Source: Novacetimonas maltaceti
Lineage (GTDB): Bacteria; Pseudomonadota; Alphaproteobacteria; Acetobacterales; Acetobacteraceae
Assembly (NCBI RefSeq): GCF_002906255.1
Contig: NZ_POTC01000003.1
Span: 1-64,000, forward strand
Length of the DNA: 64,000 nucleotides
Reading direction: 5' to 3'
The position numbers were made by a program, and so were the translations under genes. The notes under the pieces are model-generated. The model saw nothing but the letters and a program-made list of their open reading frames with translations, did no database searches and was not told the DNA's origin. Position 1 is the stretch's first letter. Every line of letters begins with the position of its first letter. Of this stretch, positions 49,066 to 58,684 are shown one piece after another.

Positions 49066-49917
49066 TCACGGAGAAATCGGACCATTCCGGTCGGCCTGGA
49101 GCGCCCGGACCGCCGCCGCGACCTGCATGTCGGCCCCCACCTGTCCCAGTGCCGCGGTGGCGGGACGCGGGTCGCCGCCATACACCCCCTGCGACGGTCC
49201 CGGCAGGGCCGCATGGCGCAGGGCATTTTCGCGCACCATGTCCGGCTGTATCGCCAGCATCAGCGAGGTGTCGCTGATATCCGCATGCATGCCCACATCC
49301 GCCCCCAGCCCGCGCCTGCGCAGGAAATCGGCATAGCTTCCGGCAACGACGTCGTAATACGCCCCCAGATAGACCACATGCGCGCCCGTCCCCGCCCATT
49401 TGTGGTTCAGCGCCAGCGCCACGGCCTTCAGGTCCTTCTGGTATCCCCCATGGTCCCCCAGCAGGATAATGCGCCGGAACCCCTGCACGCGCAGGCTTTC
49501 GGCCGCCCCCGTGACCAGTTCACGAAAGACTGCTGGCGGGATGCTGAGTGTTCCGGCAAAGCGCATGTGCGACGTGCGTGGCGACGTCCCGCCTTCAGGC
49601 ACGTAAGCGATGGTGGGCGCGACCAGCATGTGGCCAACCTCCCGCGCGATACGCTGCGACAGGAGTGTGGCGCGGACATTGTGCTTGCCCACAGCGATGA
49701 ACGGGCCGCTCTGCTCCGTCCCGCCTACGGGAATGATGACGCTGGTCCAGCCCTGGGCAAGGGCGTCGCGGATTTCCGTCCACGTCAACTGCTCGAACAC
49801 GACATCCTGTGGCGTGGCGGCACGGGCGCCCATATGGCCGGCGGAGAGCATCGCCACGCCACACAGCACCGCACATGCCCGGGCCATCGCAAGGCCCCAT
49901 TTCAGCTTCCGTCGCAT
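49066..49917 (-). CDS. Exported creatininase-family (creatinine amidohydrolase-like) protein
   Basis: The 283-residue protein has a signal peptide ([20 protein letters not shown], ending ARAA). The creatininase domain shows [49 protein letters not shown] and [14 protein letters not shown]. In known members the Glu, His, Asp residues of these motifs bind two metal ions; here the usual H of 'GS.EQHG' is replaced (GTEQSGP), so the metal site is altered. Members are normally cytoplasmic, so export is notable. The ATG at 49917 gives a basic signal start. It precedes the beta-propeller gene. Confidence 0.8.
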   Translation of the reverse strand: MRRKLKWGLAMARACAVLCGVAMLSAGHMGARAATPQDVVFEQLTWTEIRDALAQGWTSVIIPVGGTEQSGPFIAVGKHNVRATLLSQRIAREVGHMLVAPTIAYVPEGGTSPRTSHMRFAGTLSIPPAVFRELVTGAAESLRVQGFRRIILLGDHGGYQKDLKAVALALNHKWAGTGAHVVYLGAYYDVVAGSYADFLRRRGLGADVGMHADISDTSLMLAIQPDMVRENALRHAALPGPSQGVYGGDPRPATAALGQVGADMQVAAAVRALQADRNGPISP

Positions 49918-50048
49918 CGCACCTTCACCCCGCCCCGCGCCCACACGGTGCCCGCACCGGAACCATCAGGCGGACATCCCGTTATGTTACCGAATATTTT
50001 ACCCCGGACCTGCCATCACGGGCGCGTCGGTATAAAGGAGAAGTGGCC

Positions 50049-52154
50049 ATGAACGCCAGTGCCAGCCCACAGCCATCGCATACCATCGCAGGCCAGGGGG
50101 GAGAAACACACCAGGGCGCGGATGACGCAGGCATTCCCACCATGACCACGCAGCAGGGCGTGCCGGTTTCCGACGACCAGAACACCCTGCGCAATGGCGC
50201 GCGCGGCCCGGCCCTGATGGAGGATTTCCATTTCCGGGAGAAGATCTTCCATTTCGACCATGAACGCATCCCCGAACGCGTGGTGCATGCCCGTGGCTAT
50301 GGCGCGCATGGCTATTTCGAGCTGACCGATTCCCTTGCCGATGTGTGCCATGCCGACATCTTCCGGCATGTCGGCGAAAAGACCCCGGCCTTCGTGCGCT
50401 TTTCCACCGTGGCGGGCGGGCGTGGCTCTTCCGACGTGGTGCGCGACGTGCGCGGCTTTGCGGTGAAGCTGTATACCCGGCAGGGCAACTGGGACATCGT
50501 TGGCAACAACATCCCGGTCTTCTTCATCCAGGACGCGATCAAGTTCCCCGATTTCGTCCACGCGGCCAAGGAAGAGCCAGACCGCGGCTTTCCGCAGGCG
50601 CAGACGGCGCATGACAATTTCTGGGATTTCGTCTCCCTCTCGCCCGAGGCCACGCACATGGTCTGCTGGGCCATGTCGGACCGGGCCATTCCGCGCTCCT
50701 TCCGCTTCATGGAGGGGTTTGGCGTGCATACCTTCCGCCTGATCGATGCGCAGGGGCGTTCGACCTACGTCAAATTCCACTGGAAACCGCGTCAGGGGCT
50801 GCAGTCGGTCGTCTGGAACGAGGCGCTGAAGATCAACGGCGCGGACCCCGATTTCCATCGCCGTGACCTGTGGAACGCGATCAATGCGGGCGACTATCCC
50901 GAATGGGACCTGGGCGTGCAACTGTTCGATGACGAATTCGCGGACAGTTTCGATTTCGACATCCTCGACCCCACCAAGCTGATCCCGGAGGAACTCGTCC
51001 CCGTCCGCCGCGTCGGGCGACTGGTGCTCAACCGGGTCGTGGACAATTTCTTTGCCGAGACGGAACAGGTCGCCTTCTGCACGCAGAACATCGTGCCGGG
51101 CATCGACTTTACCAACGATCCGCTGCTGCAGGGGCGCAACTTTTCCTACCTCGACACCCAGACCAAGCGCCTGGGCGGCCCCAATTTCACGCATATCCCC
51201 ATCAACGCCCCCAAATGCCCGTTCCATAATTTCCAGCAGGACGGGCACATGGCGATGCACAACCCGAAGGGACGGGCGAATTACGAACCCAACTCGTGGC
51301 CTCAGCCGCAGGGGGGGGCGCGTGAAAACCCCGCCACCGGCTACCGCTCTTTCCCGCAGGAACAGTCGGGGGAGAAGGTGCGCGAGCGTTCCGCCTCGTT
51401 TGGGGACCATTACAGTCAGGCGCGCCAGTTCTACATCAGCCAGACCCCGGTCGAGCAGACCCACATGAAGGACGCGTTCGTCTTTGAACTGAGCAAGGTC
51501 GAAACCCCGGCCATCCGCGTGCGCATGCTGACGCACCTGCGCAATGTGGATGAAACGCTGGCCCATGGCGTGGCGGAAGGGCTTGGCATCTCCCCGCTGC
51601 CACCTGCGGCCAGGCCCTTCGTGCCGGTCCGCACCGACCTGCCCGCCTCCGACGCGCTGAGCATCCTCAAAAACGGTCCCGACAGTTTCCACGGCCGCAA
51701 GCTGGGCATCGTGGTGACCGAGGGGACGGATGCCGACCTGCTGGGCGCCGTGCTCGAAGCCGCGCACGATATCGGCGCGGAGACGGAACTGGTCGGCCCG
51801 CGCATCGGCAATATCTGCAATGACCGGGGCAAGGTCCTGCCCGTGATGCAGAAGATCAATGGCGGCCCGTCGGTCCTGTATGATGCCGTGGTGCTGCTTC
51901 CTTCGGCGCAGGGAACCCGGCTGCTGCTGGGCGAGGCCACGATGCGCGACTTCATCGCCGACGCCTTTGCCCATGCCAAGTTCATCGGATACGGGGCCGA
52001 TGCCGAAGCGCTGCTTGATGCCGCAGGCGTCACGGCCGGCGCGCGGGACGATGGCGTCATCCGCCTTGGCGGGGTCGGGGATGCGGCGGCCTTTGTAAAG
52101 GCATGCGCCGCCCTGCGCTTCTGGCAGCGGGAGCCCCACGTGCATGCGGTCTGA
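50049..52154 (+). CDS. katE: Large-subunit monofunctional catalase (HPII type)
   Basis: The 701-residue haem enzyme splits hydrogen peroxide to water and oxygen. The distal His80 is in [15 protein letters not shown], the distal Asn in [19 protein letters not shown], and the proximal Tyr in [19 protein letters not shown]. The C-terminal 150 residues ([36 protein letters not shown]) form the flavodoxin-like domain that marks the large-subunit clade. AAGGAGAAGTGGCC precedes the ATG. Acetic acid bacteria need it because of strong respiration. Confidence 0.97.
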   Translation: MNASASPQPSHTIAGQGGETHQGADDAGIPTMTTQQGVPVSDDQNTLRNGARGPALMEDFHFREKIFHFDHERIPERVVHARGYGAHGYFELTDSLADVCHADIFRHVGEKTPAFVRFSTVAGGRGSSDVVRDVRGFAVKLYTRQGNWDIVGNNIPVFFIQDAIKFPDFVHAAKEEPDRGFPQAQTAHDNFWDFVSLSPEATHMVCWAMSDRAIPRSFRFMEGFGVHTFRLIDAQGRSTYVKFHWKPRQGLQSVVWNEALKINGADPDFHRRDLWNAINAGDYPEWDLGVQLFDDEFADSFDFDILDPTKLIPEELVPVRRVGRLVLNRVVDNFFAETEQVAFCTQNIVPGIDFTNDPLLQGRNFSYLDTQTKRLGGPNFTHIPINAPKCPFHNFQQDGHMAMHNPKGRANYEPNSWPQPQGGARENPATGYRSFPQEQSGEKVRERSASFGDHYSQARQFYISQTPVEQTHMKDAFVFELSKVETPAIRVRMLTHLRNVDETLAHGVAEGLGISPLPPAARPFVPVRTDLPASDALSILKNGPDSFHGRKLGIVVTEGTDADLLGAVLEAAHDIGAETELVGPRIGNICNDRGKVLPVMQKINGGPSVLYDAVVLLPSAQGTRLLLGEATMRDFIADAFAHAKFIGYGADAEALLDAAGVTAGARDDGVIRLGGVGDAAAFVKACAALRFWQREPHVHAV

Positions 52155-52234
52155 CCCCCGCGTCCCCTTTTCCACGGCCTGTCCCTGATCCATATTAGGT
52201 GACAGGCGCAACGCACGGGGACGAAGTATCCGCC

Positions 52235-52513
52235 ATGGATGAAAAACCGACCATCACCATCCATTACTGCACACGCTGCAACTGGCTGCTGCGTGCCGGG
52301 TGGATGGCGCAGGAACTGCTGTCCACCTTTGGCGAGGAGCTTGGCGCGGTCAGCCTTGTGCCGGGCAGCGGGGGACGGTTTGAAATCCTTGTCGGCCCCC
52401 AACTGGTCTGGGAACGCAAGCGCGATGGCGGATTCCCCGGGCCAAAGGAACTCAAGCAGCGGGTACGTGACGTCATCGCGCCCGGACGCGACCTTGGGCA
52501 TACCGATCGGTAA
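52235..52513 (+). CDS. SelT/SelW/SelH family thioredoxin-like protein
   Basis: The 92-residue protein starts with TITIHYCTRCNWLLRAGWMA. The CTRC motif is the cysteine version of the Sec-containing redox site, followed by a helix, then GRFEILVGPQLVWERKRDGG and FPGPKELKQRVRD, the typical Rdx ending. It is a small cytoplasmic redox protein of unclear partner. It lies 80 bases after katE and may be coexpressed. The ATG at 52235 is preferred over a farther upstream start. Confidence 0.88.
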   Translation: MDEKPTITIHYCTRCNWLLRAGWMAQELLSTFGEELGAVSLVPGSGGRFEILVGPQLVWERKRDGGFPGPKELKQRVRDVIAPGRDLGHTDR

Positions 52514-52566
52514 AATATCTTTTTAAAACAGCATTTTGATAGCGATGTGAGTTTCCGGGCACCGTC

Positions 52567-52600
52567 TTTTTGAAGCTTTTGGGAAAAAGCTTCGCGAGGA
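52567..52600. repeat. Intergenic hairpin repeat, copy A
   Basis: GAAGCTTTT-GGGA-AAAAGCTTC forms a perfect nine-base-pair stem, preceded by five T and followed by GCGAGGAAC. Related but more degenerate copies occur at 56279 and 59361. The rest of the 190-base gap before the DUF4112 gene shows nothing else that I can identify. Confidence 0.6.
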
Positions 52601-52703
52601 ACTGTCATCACTGCCCATGTCCCTGTTCCCACAGGGCATCATCCTGATGGCCTGCACGATTACGGTATTGTGCTGTTCCTGTCCCCACACCATATGATCG
52701 GGC

Positions 52704-53129
52704 ATGGCACATACCGCTTCATCTTCGTTTACGGACCGCCCGTCCCTTGACGCCACGGAAATCAGGCGTCGCGTCGCGCGACTGCGCCGGTTGGCGACAC
52801 TGCTGGATGCGGCCTTCGTCATACCCGGCACACGCTTTCGCTGGGGGCTTGATACCCTGATCGGCCTCCTGCCGGTCGCGGGCACGCTGGTCATGGCGCT
52901 CCCCTCGCTCTACATCATCTGGGAAGCCCACAGGATGAACGTGCCGGGCCGGATCCTCCTCAGGATGATCGGGAATATGGCGGTGGAACTCCTGGCGGAT
53001 TTCATCCCTGTCCTCGGCGACATGGTCGATACCGTCTACAAGGCGGACCTGCGCAACATCGCCCTGCTTGAACAGCATTTCGGCATCACCGTGGACGGGA
53101 CCGCGCGCGAGACATCGCCGCCGCGCTGA
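52704..53129 (+). CDS. DUF4112 membrane protein
   Basis: The 141-residue protein has the DUF4112 pattern: RRLATLLDAAFVIPGTRFRW, GLDTLIGLLPVAGTLVMALP, an AHRMNVPGRILLRMIGNMA helix and DFIPVLGDMVDTVYKADLRN. Two hydrophobic helices (about residues 52-72 and 84-112) suggest a membrane-associated protein. No function is known for the family. It has no obvious operon partner; the flavoprotein gene starts 52 bases later. Confidence 0.88.
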   Translation: MAHTASSSFTDRPSLDATEIRRRVARLRRLATLLDAAFVIPGTRFRWGLDTLIGLLPVAGTLVMALPSLYIIWEAHRMNVPGRILLRMIGNMAVELLADFIPVLGDMVDTVYKADLRNIALLEQHFGITVDGTARETSPPR

Positions 53130-53181
53130 CCTTGCGGCGGGGCGGATATGCGGATAACCCGAAGGGAAGGATTACTGCCTG

Positions 53182-54615
53182 ATGGGACCGCCGTTCATGT
53201 TCTCTGCCCTTCCCCCCGCGATCGCGGATGTCGCCCGTATCCTGCACCAGCACCTGGGCGAGCGGGTGACGACCAACGAATCGATCCGTGAACAGCACAG
53301 CCACGGCGAAGGCTGGAAACATGCCAGCCTGCCGGCACTTGTGGTCTTTGCCGAAAGCACGGCGGACGTGGCGCTGGCGCTGCGCACCTGCCATGAACAT
53401 CAGGTGGCCGTGGTTGCGTTCGGCGGCGGCACCTCGGTCGAAGGGCACGTCACCCCCGGCAAGGATGCCATCAGCCTCGACCTGTCGCGCATGACCCGCG
53501 TGCTTGGCGTCAACGCCGATGACCTCGACTGCCGCGTGGAAGCCGGCGTGACGCGGCAGTCGCTCAATGCGCACCTGCGTGACATGGGCATGTTCTTTCC
53601 CGTCGATCCGGGGGGGGAGGCTACGTTCGGCGGCATGTGCGCCACGCGCGCGTCGGGCACGGCGGCGGTCCGTTATGGCACCATGCGCGAAAACGTGCTG
53701 GGACTGCGTGTTGTCATGGCGGACGGGCGCATTGTCGATACCGGCGGACGGGTGCGCAAATCCTCCACCGGCTATGACCTGACGGGCCTGTTCATCGGGT
53801 CGGAAGGGACGCTGGGCATCATCACCGAAGTGCAGCTGCGCCTGCATGGCATCCCCGAAACCATCGCCGCCGCGACATGCCAGTTCGAAAACCTTGGCGA
53901 TGCGGTGCGCACCGCCGTCTCCACCATCCAGGTGGGCGTGCCGATCGGGCGCATCGAACTGCTTGACGATGCGCAGATGCAGGCCTGCATCACCTATTCC
54001 AAACTGGAAGACTACCGCCCCATCACCACCCTGTTCTTCGAATTCCAGGGATCGCCGGAGGCCGTGCGCGAACAGGTCGAGATGGTGGAGGCCATCGCTG
54101 CCGACAATAACGGCCTCGGCTTCGTCTGGAGCACAAGCCAGGAGGAACGCACCCGCCTGTGGAAGGCACGGCACAGCGCCTACTGGGCGGCGCTTGCGGC
54201 CTATCCCGGCCATAACGGCATCGCGACCGACGCCATCGTGCCGATTTCCGCCCTGACGGAACTGATTACGGGCGTCAAGGCGGATATCGAGGCCTCAGGC
54301 CTTGCGGCCCCGATTGTCGGGCATGTGGGCGACGGCAATTTCCATACCATCATCATGGTCCCCCCCGAACCCGGCGGGTATGAGCGCGCCATGGAACTCG
54401 ACCGCAAGATCGTCCGCCGGGCACTGGCGCTGGACGGATCGTGCAGCGGGGAGCACGGGATCGGCACCGGCAAGCTGGAATTCATGGCGGCCGAGCACGG
54501 GGAAAATACTCTGCAGGTCATGCGCGCGATCAAGCATGCCCTCGACCCGCAGAACATCCTCAACCCGGGGAAACTGCTTCCCCCCGCCGCAACGCCGTCC
54601 GGCACCGCGGCCTGA
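53182..54615 (+). CDS. FAD-linked D-lactate dehydrogenase-type oxidase
   Basis: The 477-residue protein has the PP-loop FAD-binding domain (VAVVAFGGGTSVEGHVTPG, FFPVDPGGEATFGGMCAT, GSEGTLGIITEVQLRLHG) and the FAD-oxidase C-terminal domain (GHVGDGNFHTIIMVPPE; SCSGEHGIGTGKLEFM; ALDPQNILNPGKLLPP). The last two carry the His residues expected for substrate oxidation. It resembles eukaryote-type LDHD and yeast Dld1, which oxidise D-lactate and pass electrons to the respiratory chain. Glycolate or other D-2-hydroxy acids are alternatives. GAAGGATT lies upstream of the ATG; M6 at 53197 is possible. Confidence 0.88.
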   Translation: MGPPFMFSALPPAIADVARILHQHLGERVTTNESIREQHSHGEGWKHASLPALVVFAESTADVALALRTCHEHQVAVVAFGGGTSVEGHVTPGKDAISLDLSRMTRVLGVNADDLDCRVEAGVTRQSLNAHLRDMGMFFPVDPGGEATFGGMCATRASGTAAVRYGTMRENVLGLRVVMADGRIVDTGGRVRKSSTGYDLTGLFIGSEGTLGIITEVQLRLHGIPETIAAATCQFENLGDAVRTAVSTIQVGVPIGRIELLDDAQMQACITYSKLEDYRPITTLFFEFQGSPEAVREQVEMVEAIAADNNGLGFVWSTSQEERTRLWKARHSAYWAALAAYPGHNGIATDAIVPISALTELITGVKADIEASGLAAPIVGHVGDGNFHTIIMVPPEPGGYERAMELDRKIVRRALALDGSCSGEHGIGTGKLEFMAAEHGENTLQVMRAIKHALDPQNILNPGKLLPPAATPSGTAA

Positions 54616-54653
54616 TCGCCTACGCATCGGGCAACTGGCAGGGCAGCACACAC

Positions 54654-56264
54654 ATGTCTGGCACGAAACCGATGGGCACGGACGAACACGACGCCGCCCG
54701 CACCGAGCGGTTGCGCAAGGCCATGCGCTGCCTTGAGGGCGGGCAGTTCGCGCAGGCCCGCGTCCTGATCGAACCCCTGTGTGATGACCGCCGCGCCGAT
54801 GTGATCCTTGCCCATGCCCTTGCGGGCAGCGGGCGCAGCACGCGCGCGGCGCGGATGCTGTGCCGGCTGGCGCATGACAACCCCACGGCGCGACACCCCG
54901 CGCAGGACATGATGACGCTGCTGCTGCGTCATTCACGGCTTGAGGAAATCGAGGTCACCCTGCGCGCCACCCTGCGCCAGACCCCTGATGATATCCGCCT
55001 GTATGACCAGTTGGGGGAATTCCTGCTGCTGCATGGCCGCACGGATGAGGCCATAGAGGTCCTGATCGAAGGATGCAGGCGCCATCCCTCCGCCCTGCGG
55101 ACGGGAAACCTGCTGGCGGTGACCCAGAACGAGACCGGCGAGGCACAAAAGGCGCAGGCGCTGCTGCGCCACCTGCTGTCGTACCACCCGCAAAGTGCGA
55201 TGACGCATGCGAACCTTGCGCATATCCTGACAGTCGACAACAGGATGGACGAGGCCCTGCACCATCATGCGCGGGCACTCGAACTGCGTCCTGACGACCC
55301 GCACATCCACCTCAACCACGCAATGACCCTGCTGAAGGCGGGACGGCATGCGCAGGGGTGGCCCGAATATGAATGGCGCCTGCGCATACCCGGCCGCCTG
55401 AAATACCCGGCCGAACGCCTGCTACCCACCCTGCGGCAGGACAGCGACCTGAGCGGGCAGCGCATCCTGATCCTGTCGGAAGCGGGACTGGGCGACATGC
55501 TGATGTACCTGCGCTTCGTCCCGGCGCTGGTGCGGCGCGGCGCGCGCGTGACGCTTCAGGTCCCGCGTGAGATCCTGCCCCTTGCGGCACGGATTTACGG
55601 GGTGGAACGCGTGATCGACCCGCTGCGCCCGGTTCCCGCCCATGACTGGCACTGCCCCTTCGGCAGCCTGCCGCGCGTGCTGGGGCAGACATCCGATATC
55701 ATCGGCGCGCCCATCCCTTACCTCCATGCCGACCCGCACAAGGTCCTGGTGTGGGAGGACTACATGCCGCCCCGCCCCGGCCTGCGCGTCGGACTGGTCT
55801 GGGGCGGGGCCAGCAGGCCGGGCGTCGCGCAGGCGCAGGCCATCGACCGCAAGCGTTCGATGAACCTTGCGCAACTCGCCCCGCTTGCGACGGTTCCGGG
55901 CCTGTACCTCATCAACCTCCAGCGCGGACAGCATGCGCGGCAGATGATCGACATTCCCGAAGGCATGCAACTGTATGATCCCATGGATGACGTGCGCGAC
56001 ATGGACGATACCGCCGCGATCATCATGAACCTCGATCTCGTCGTGTCGGTCGATACCTCGATCGTGCATCTTGCCGGGGCATTGGGCCGGCCTGTCATCA
56101 TGATGGACCGGTATGACAACTGCTGGCGGTGGCAGTCCGGGCGCAGCGACAGCCAGTGGTATCCCGGCCTGCGCATCGTGCGGCAGGACCGGCCCGGCGC
56201 ATGGGACGGGGTTGTCGCGCGCGTGCGCGACATGCTGCTGCCTGCCAGGCCCGATAACCCATGA
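54654..56264 (+). CDS. TPR protein with C-terminal GT-B glycosyltransferase-like domain
   Basis: The 536-residue protein has tetratricopeptide repeats from about residue 20 to 230 (for example LEGGQFAQARVLIEPLCDD and DEALHHHARALELRPDDP). A domain resembling ADP-heptose type glycosyltransferase (GT9) follows (QRILILSEAGLGDMLMYLRF; LRVGLVWGGASRPG; MNLDLVVSVDTSIVHLAGAL; RPVIMMDRYDNCWRW). Such fusions are common in acetic acid bacteria near polysaccharide or glycosylation genes. No signal peptide is present. The ATG at 54654 is the first with no overlap problem. The acceptor is unknown. Confidence 0.78.
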   Translation: MSGTKPMGTDEHDAARTERLRKAMRCLEGGQFAQARVLIEPLCDDRRADVILAHALAGSGRSTRAARMLCRLAHDNPTARHPAQDMMTLLLRHSRLEEIEVTLRATLRQTPDDIRLYDQLGEFLLLHGRTDEAIEVLIEGCRRHPSALRTGNLLAVTQNETGEAQKAQALLRHLLSYHPQSAMTHANLAHILTVDNRMDEALHHHARALELRPDDPHIHLNHAMTLLKAGRHAQGWPEYEWRLRIPGRLKYPAERLLPTLRQDSDLSGQRILILSEAGLGDMLMYLRFVPALVRRGARVTLQVPREILPLAARIYGVERVIDPLRPVPAHDWHCPFGSLPRVLGQTSDIIGAPIPYLHADPHKVLVWEDYMPPRPGLRVGLVWGGASRPGVAQAQAIDRKRSMNLAQLAPLATVPGLYLINLQRGQHARQMIDIPEGMQLYDPMDDVRDMDDTAAIIMNLDLVVSVDTSIVHLAGALGRPVIMMDRYDNCWRWQSGRSDSQWYPGLRIVRQDRPGAWDGVVARVRDMLLPARPDNP

Positions 56265-56278
56265 CCTGAAAACAGAAA

Positions 56279-56312
56279 TTTCTGGTGAAGCTCCTTTGGA
56301 AAAGATCCTGCA
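56279..56312. repeat. Intergenic hairpin repeat, copy B (degenerate)
   Basis: TTCTGGTGAAGCTCCTTTGG and the following AAAAGATCC resemble copies A (52567) and C (59361), sharing the TGGTGAAG core with copy C, but the second arm is mutated. It sits between the convergent TPR and GntR genes. Confidence 0.35.
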
Positions 56313-56341
56313 CCGGAAAATGTTTCAGGATTATCGCACCA

Positions 56342-57031
56342 TCACGACATCGCGGTAATCAGCCCTTCCACGGCCGCGCGGGCGGCCTGTTCCGCGCCGG
56401 GCGCATCCTGCCTGCGGATCGCATCGAGGATACGCCGGTGTGCCGCAAGATCGGGCTCCGGCAGGGTCGGTTCCGCCACGGCCGTATGGGTGCCGCGCCG
56501 CACTTCCGATACGAAATAGCGGTAGAGTTCGCTCAACGCCGTATTGTGCGATGCCTGCGCGATGGCCAGGTGAAAGGCCGTGTCACGGGCGACGAAGGCC
56601 TCCATGTCCATGCCGGGCGCCTTTTCCCCACGCGCCTGCAACAGCTTTTCCAGATGCTTCAGGTCACGTTCCGTCCGGCGCAGGGCGGCAAGGCGGGCGG
56701 CCTCCGCCTCCAGCACGACGCGCAGTTCGAAATGATCCCGCAGGCCGGAGCGGCTGATGCGATGGATGACATCGGCAGGGTCCGTGCAGGAACGGACATA
56801 GGTCCCGTCCCCCTGCCGCACCTCCAGCATGCCGGCATGCGACAGGACGCGCACGGCCTCACGCACGGTGTTGCGCCCGACCTGCAGCAGTTGCGCCAGT
56901 TCCGTTTCCTTGGGGATACGTTCCCCCAGCGCCCATTCCCCCTGCGTCACGCGTTCACGCATGACGGCAATGGCCTGTTCCACAAGCGAGTGTCGGGGAA
57001 GCGGGGGAAAAGAAGACATGGGCCGTTTCAT
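56342..57031 (-). CDS. GntR/FadR-family transcriptional regulator
   Basis: The 229-residue protein has an N-terminal winged helix (SLVEQAIAVMRERVTQGEWA, ELAQLLQVGRNTVREAVRVL, about residues 15-75). A helical FCD domain follows (DHFELRVVLEAEAARLAAL; DTAFHLAIAQASHN with the metal-binding Asp and His; PDLAAHRRILDAIRRQD). FCD proteins sense organic acids through a bound metal. The D-lactate oxidase gene one gene away is a possible target, by analogy with LldR/PdhR, but this is only a suggestion. Confidence 0.88.
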   Translation of the reverse strand: MKRPMSSFPPLPRHSLVEQAIAVMRERVTQGEWALGERIPKETELAQLLQVGRNTVREAVRVLSHAGMLEVRQGDGTYVRSCTDPADVIHRISRSGLRDHFELRVVLEAEAARLAALRRTERDLKHLEKLLQARGEKAPGMDMEAFVARDTAFHLAIAQASHNTALSELYRYFVSEVRRGTHTAVAEPTLPEPDLAAHRRILDAIRRQDAPGAEQAARAAVEGLITAMS

Positions 57032-57086
57032 ATCCCAAAGTCCGCATGCGCAACAGGGTCACGCCAGCGAATGCACCGCCACATGT

Positions 57087-58367
57087 TCAGTCAAGCCGCA
57101 CCGAAGGCCGGACAAAGACATCCAGCCAGTCCACAAGGCAGGACACCATGCCACGGAACGGGCCATAAAGTTCGAACTGGTGCTGGCGATACAGCATCAG
57201 GTGGACCATGCGCGCGGACAGTCCGTGCAGCCATCCCCCGCCAAAGACCGTGCCACCGGGGAACGTGCCCCAGCCGTTATAGTCGCCAAGGGCAACCACC
57301 GCGCCCTTGTTGTTGAATACAAATGGCGGCAGCGGGCGGCCATTGATCCATGCGGGCAGGTGCCGCGCCAGATGATGCGCCTGCTGGCGCGCGGCCTGCG
57401 CCGTGGGGGCCACCGGCTTGTCCGCGATGAAGGCGCAGTCGCCCATGGCGAAGACGCTGTCATCCTCCAGAAGCTGCAGCGTCGGGCGCACCTCAAGCTG
57501 TCCCGAACGCGACAGCTTGATATCGCCGAATTTCCGCGTCACGTCCGGCGCCTTCACGCCCGCCGCCCAGACACGCAGGGTGGCCGGAATGCGCGTCCCG
57601 TCCTTGAGCATGAAGCCATTTTCGTCCGCGCCACTGACCATGGCGGAGGTCCTGACGCTCACGCCGATCGCCTCAAGCTGCTTCATCGCGGCCTCGGACA
57701 CGGCTTCGGGGAAGGCGGGCAGGATGCGCGGCCCGGCCTCAAGCAGGGTGATCTTCAGTTCCGGCGGCTTCTGCCCGAAGCTGTAGAGTGCCGCAAGGCC
57801 CAGCGCCTTGTGCAGTTCCGCGGCCAACTGCGTCCCGGTGGCACCGCCGCCGACGATGGCGATGTCAAGTTCACGGTGATAGGCAAACGCCTTGAGCAGT
57901 TCCTTGCGGAAGCGGTCATTGAAGCCGTTGGCATCGACAAGGTTGTCAATGAACATGCAGTGCTGCGCCACGCCGGGTGTGCCGAAATCGTTGGCGCGGC
58001 TGCCGATCGACAGGATGACGGCGTCATATTCAAGGCTGCGTTCATCAAGGATCGTCTCCCCGTTGGTGTCGATCACGGGGGCAAGGGTAATGGTCTTCGC
58101 CTTGCGGTCCATGCCGGAGATCTCGCCGGGCCAGAACTCGAAATGATGGCGGCTGGCCTGTGACATGAAACTGATGCGGTCGTTCTCGTTCGCGGCCGTG
58201 CCGGCGGCGAAACAGTGCAGCATCGGCTTCCACACATGGGCAAAGCTTTTATCGACCAGCGTGATTTCCGCGCGCCCGGATTTCCCGACCGACTTGCCAA
58301 GACGGGTGGCCAGCGCAAGCCCGGCGACCCCGCCACCAACAATCACGATCCGAAACTTCTGCGCCAT
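57087..58367 (-). CDS. ndh: Type II NADH dehydrogenase (NDH-2)
   Basis: The 426-residue flavoenzyme has the FAD-binding IVIVGGGVAGLALATRLGK, the second dinucleotide fold LDIAIVGGGATGTQLAAELH, RVWAAGVKAPD, the FAD contact VFAMGDCAFIAD and AARQQAHHLARHL. The C-terminal amphipathic part (GLSARMVHLMLYRQHQFELY) anchors it to the membrane. It passes electrons from NADH to ubiquinone without pumping protons. I chose the ATG at 58367; the 26 codons upstream are Arg/Trp-rich and not part of the family. Confidence 0.93.
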   Translation of the reverse strand: MAQKFRIVIVGGGVAGLALATRLGKSVGKSGRAEITLVDKSFAHVWKPMLHCFAAGTAANENDRISFMSQASRHHFEFWPGEISGMDRKAKTITLAPVIDTNGETILDERSLEYDAVILSIGSRANDFGTPGVAQHCMFIDNLVDANGFNDRFRKELLKAFAYHRELDIAIVGGGATGTQLAAELHKALGLAALYSFGQKPPELKITLLEAGPRILPAFPEAVSEAAMKQLEAIGVSVRTSAMVSGADENGFMLKDGTRIPATLRVWAAGVKAPDVTRKFGDIKLSRSGQLEVRPTLQLLEDDSVFAMGDCAFIADKPVAPTAQAARQQAHHLARHLPAWINGRPLPPFVFNNKGAVVALGDYNGWGTFPGGTVFGGGWLHGLSARMVHLMLYRQHQFELYGPFRGMVSCLVDWLDVFVRPSVRLD

Positions 58368-58684
58368 CTCACTCTGCTCCAACCCGTTCGCACGATCGGC
58401 CCGACGCCAGCACGGCGCCCACCGCCTTTCCCGCCCCCAATCCATCAGGCATGAGCCTTCGTACCTTAGTCAAATACACGCCAGGGACAATGCCATATGC
58501 CGGGGTTGGGCCAAACCTATACCCCATTACCCATGACCAAAATCAAAAAACGGCGCGCTTTTGCGGCCCAATGGCCCGGCATTGGCAAAGTTCCCGCCAA
58601 TACGCACACCCGGTCACATGATGCGCACAATATCTTTATGACCATGCGTGCGCGACAGGACCGTCCCCCTGCCAGTAGCATGAC
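58368..58684. other. Intergenic region upstream of ndh and the SRPBCC-like gene
   Basis: This 317-base region separates the divergent ndh and SRPBCC-like genes and presumably holds both promoters. No hairpin terminator, tRNA or protein-like reading frame was found; the open frame of 58517-59119 on the minus strand looks like a shadow of the plus-strand gene. Confidence 0.5.

Noticed and set aside
50016-52211. 731-codon minus-strand ORF across the catalase gene
   Set aside because: Mirror frame of a GC-rich gene; the plus-strand catalase is certain.
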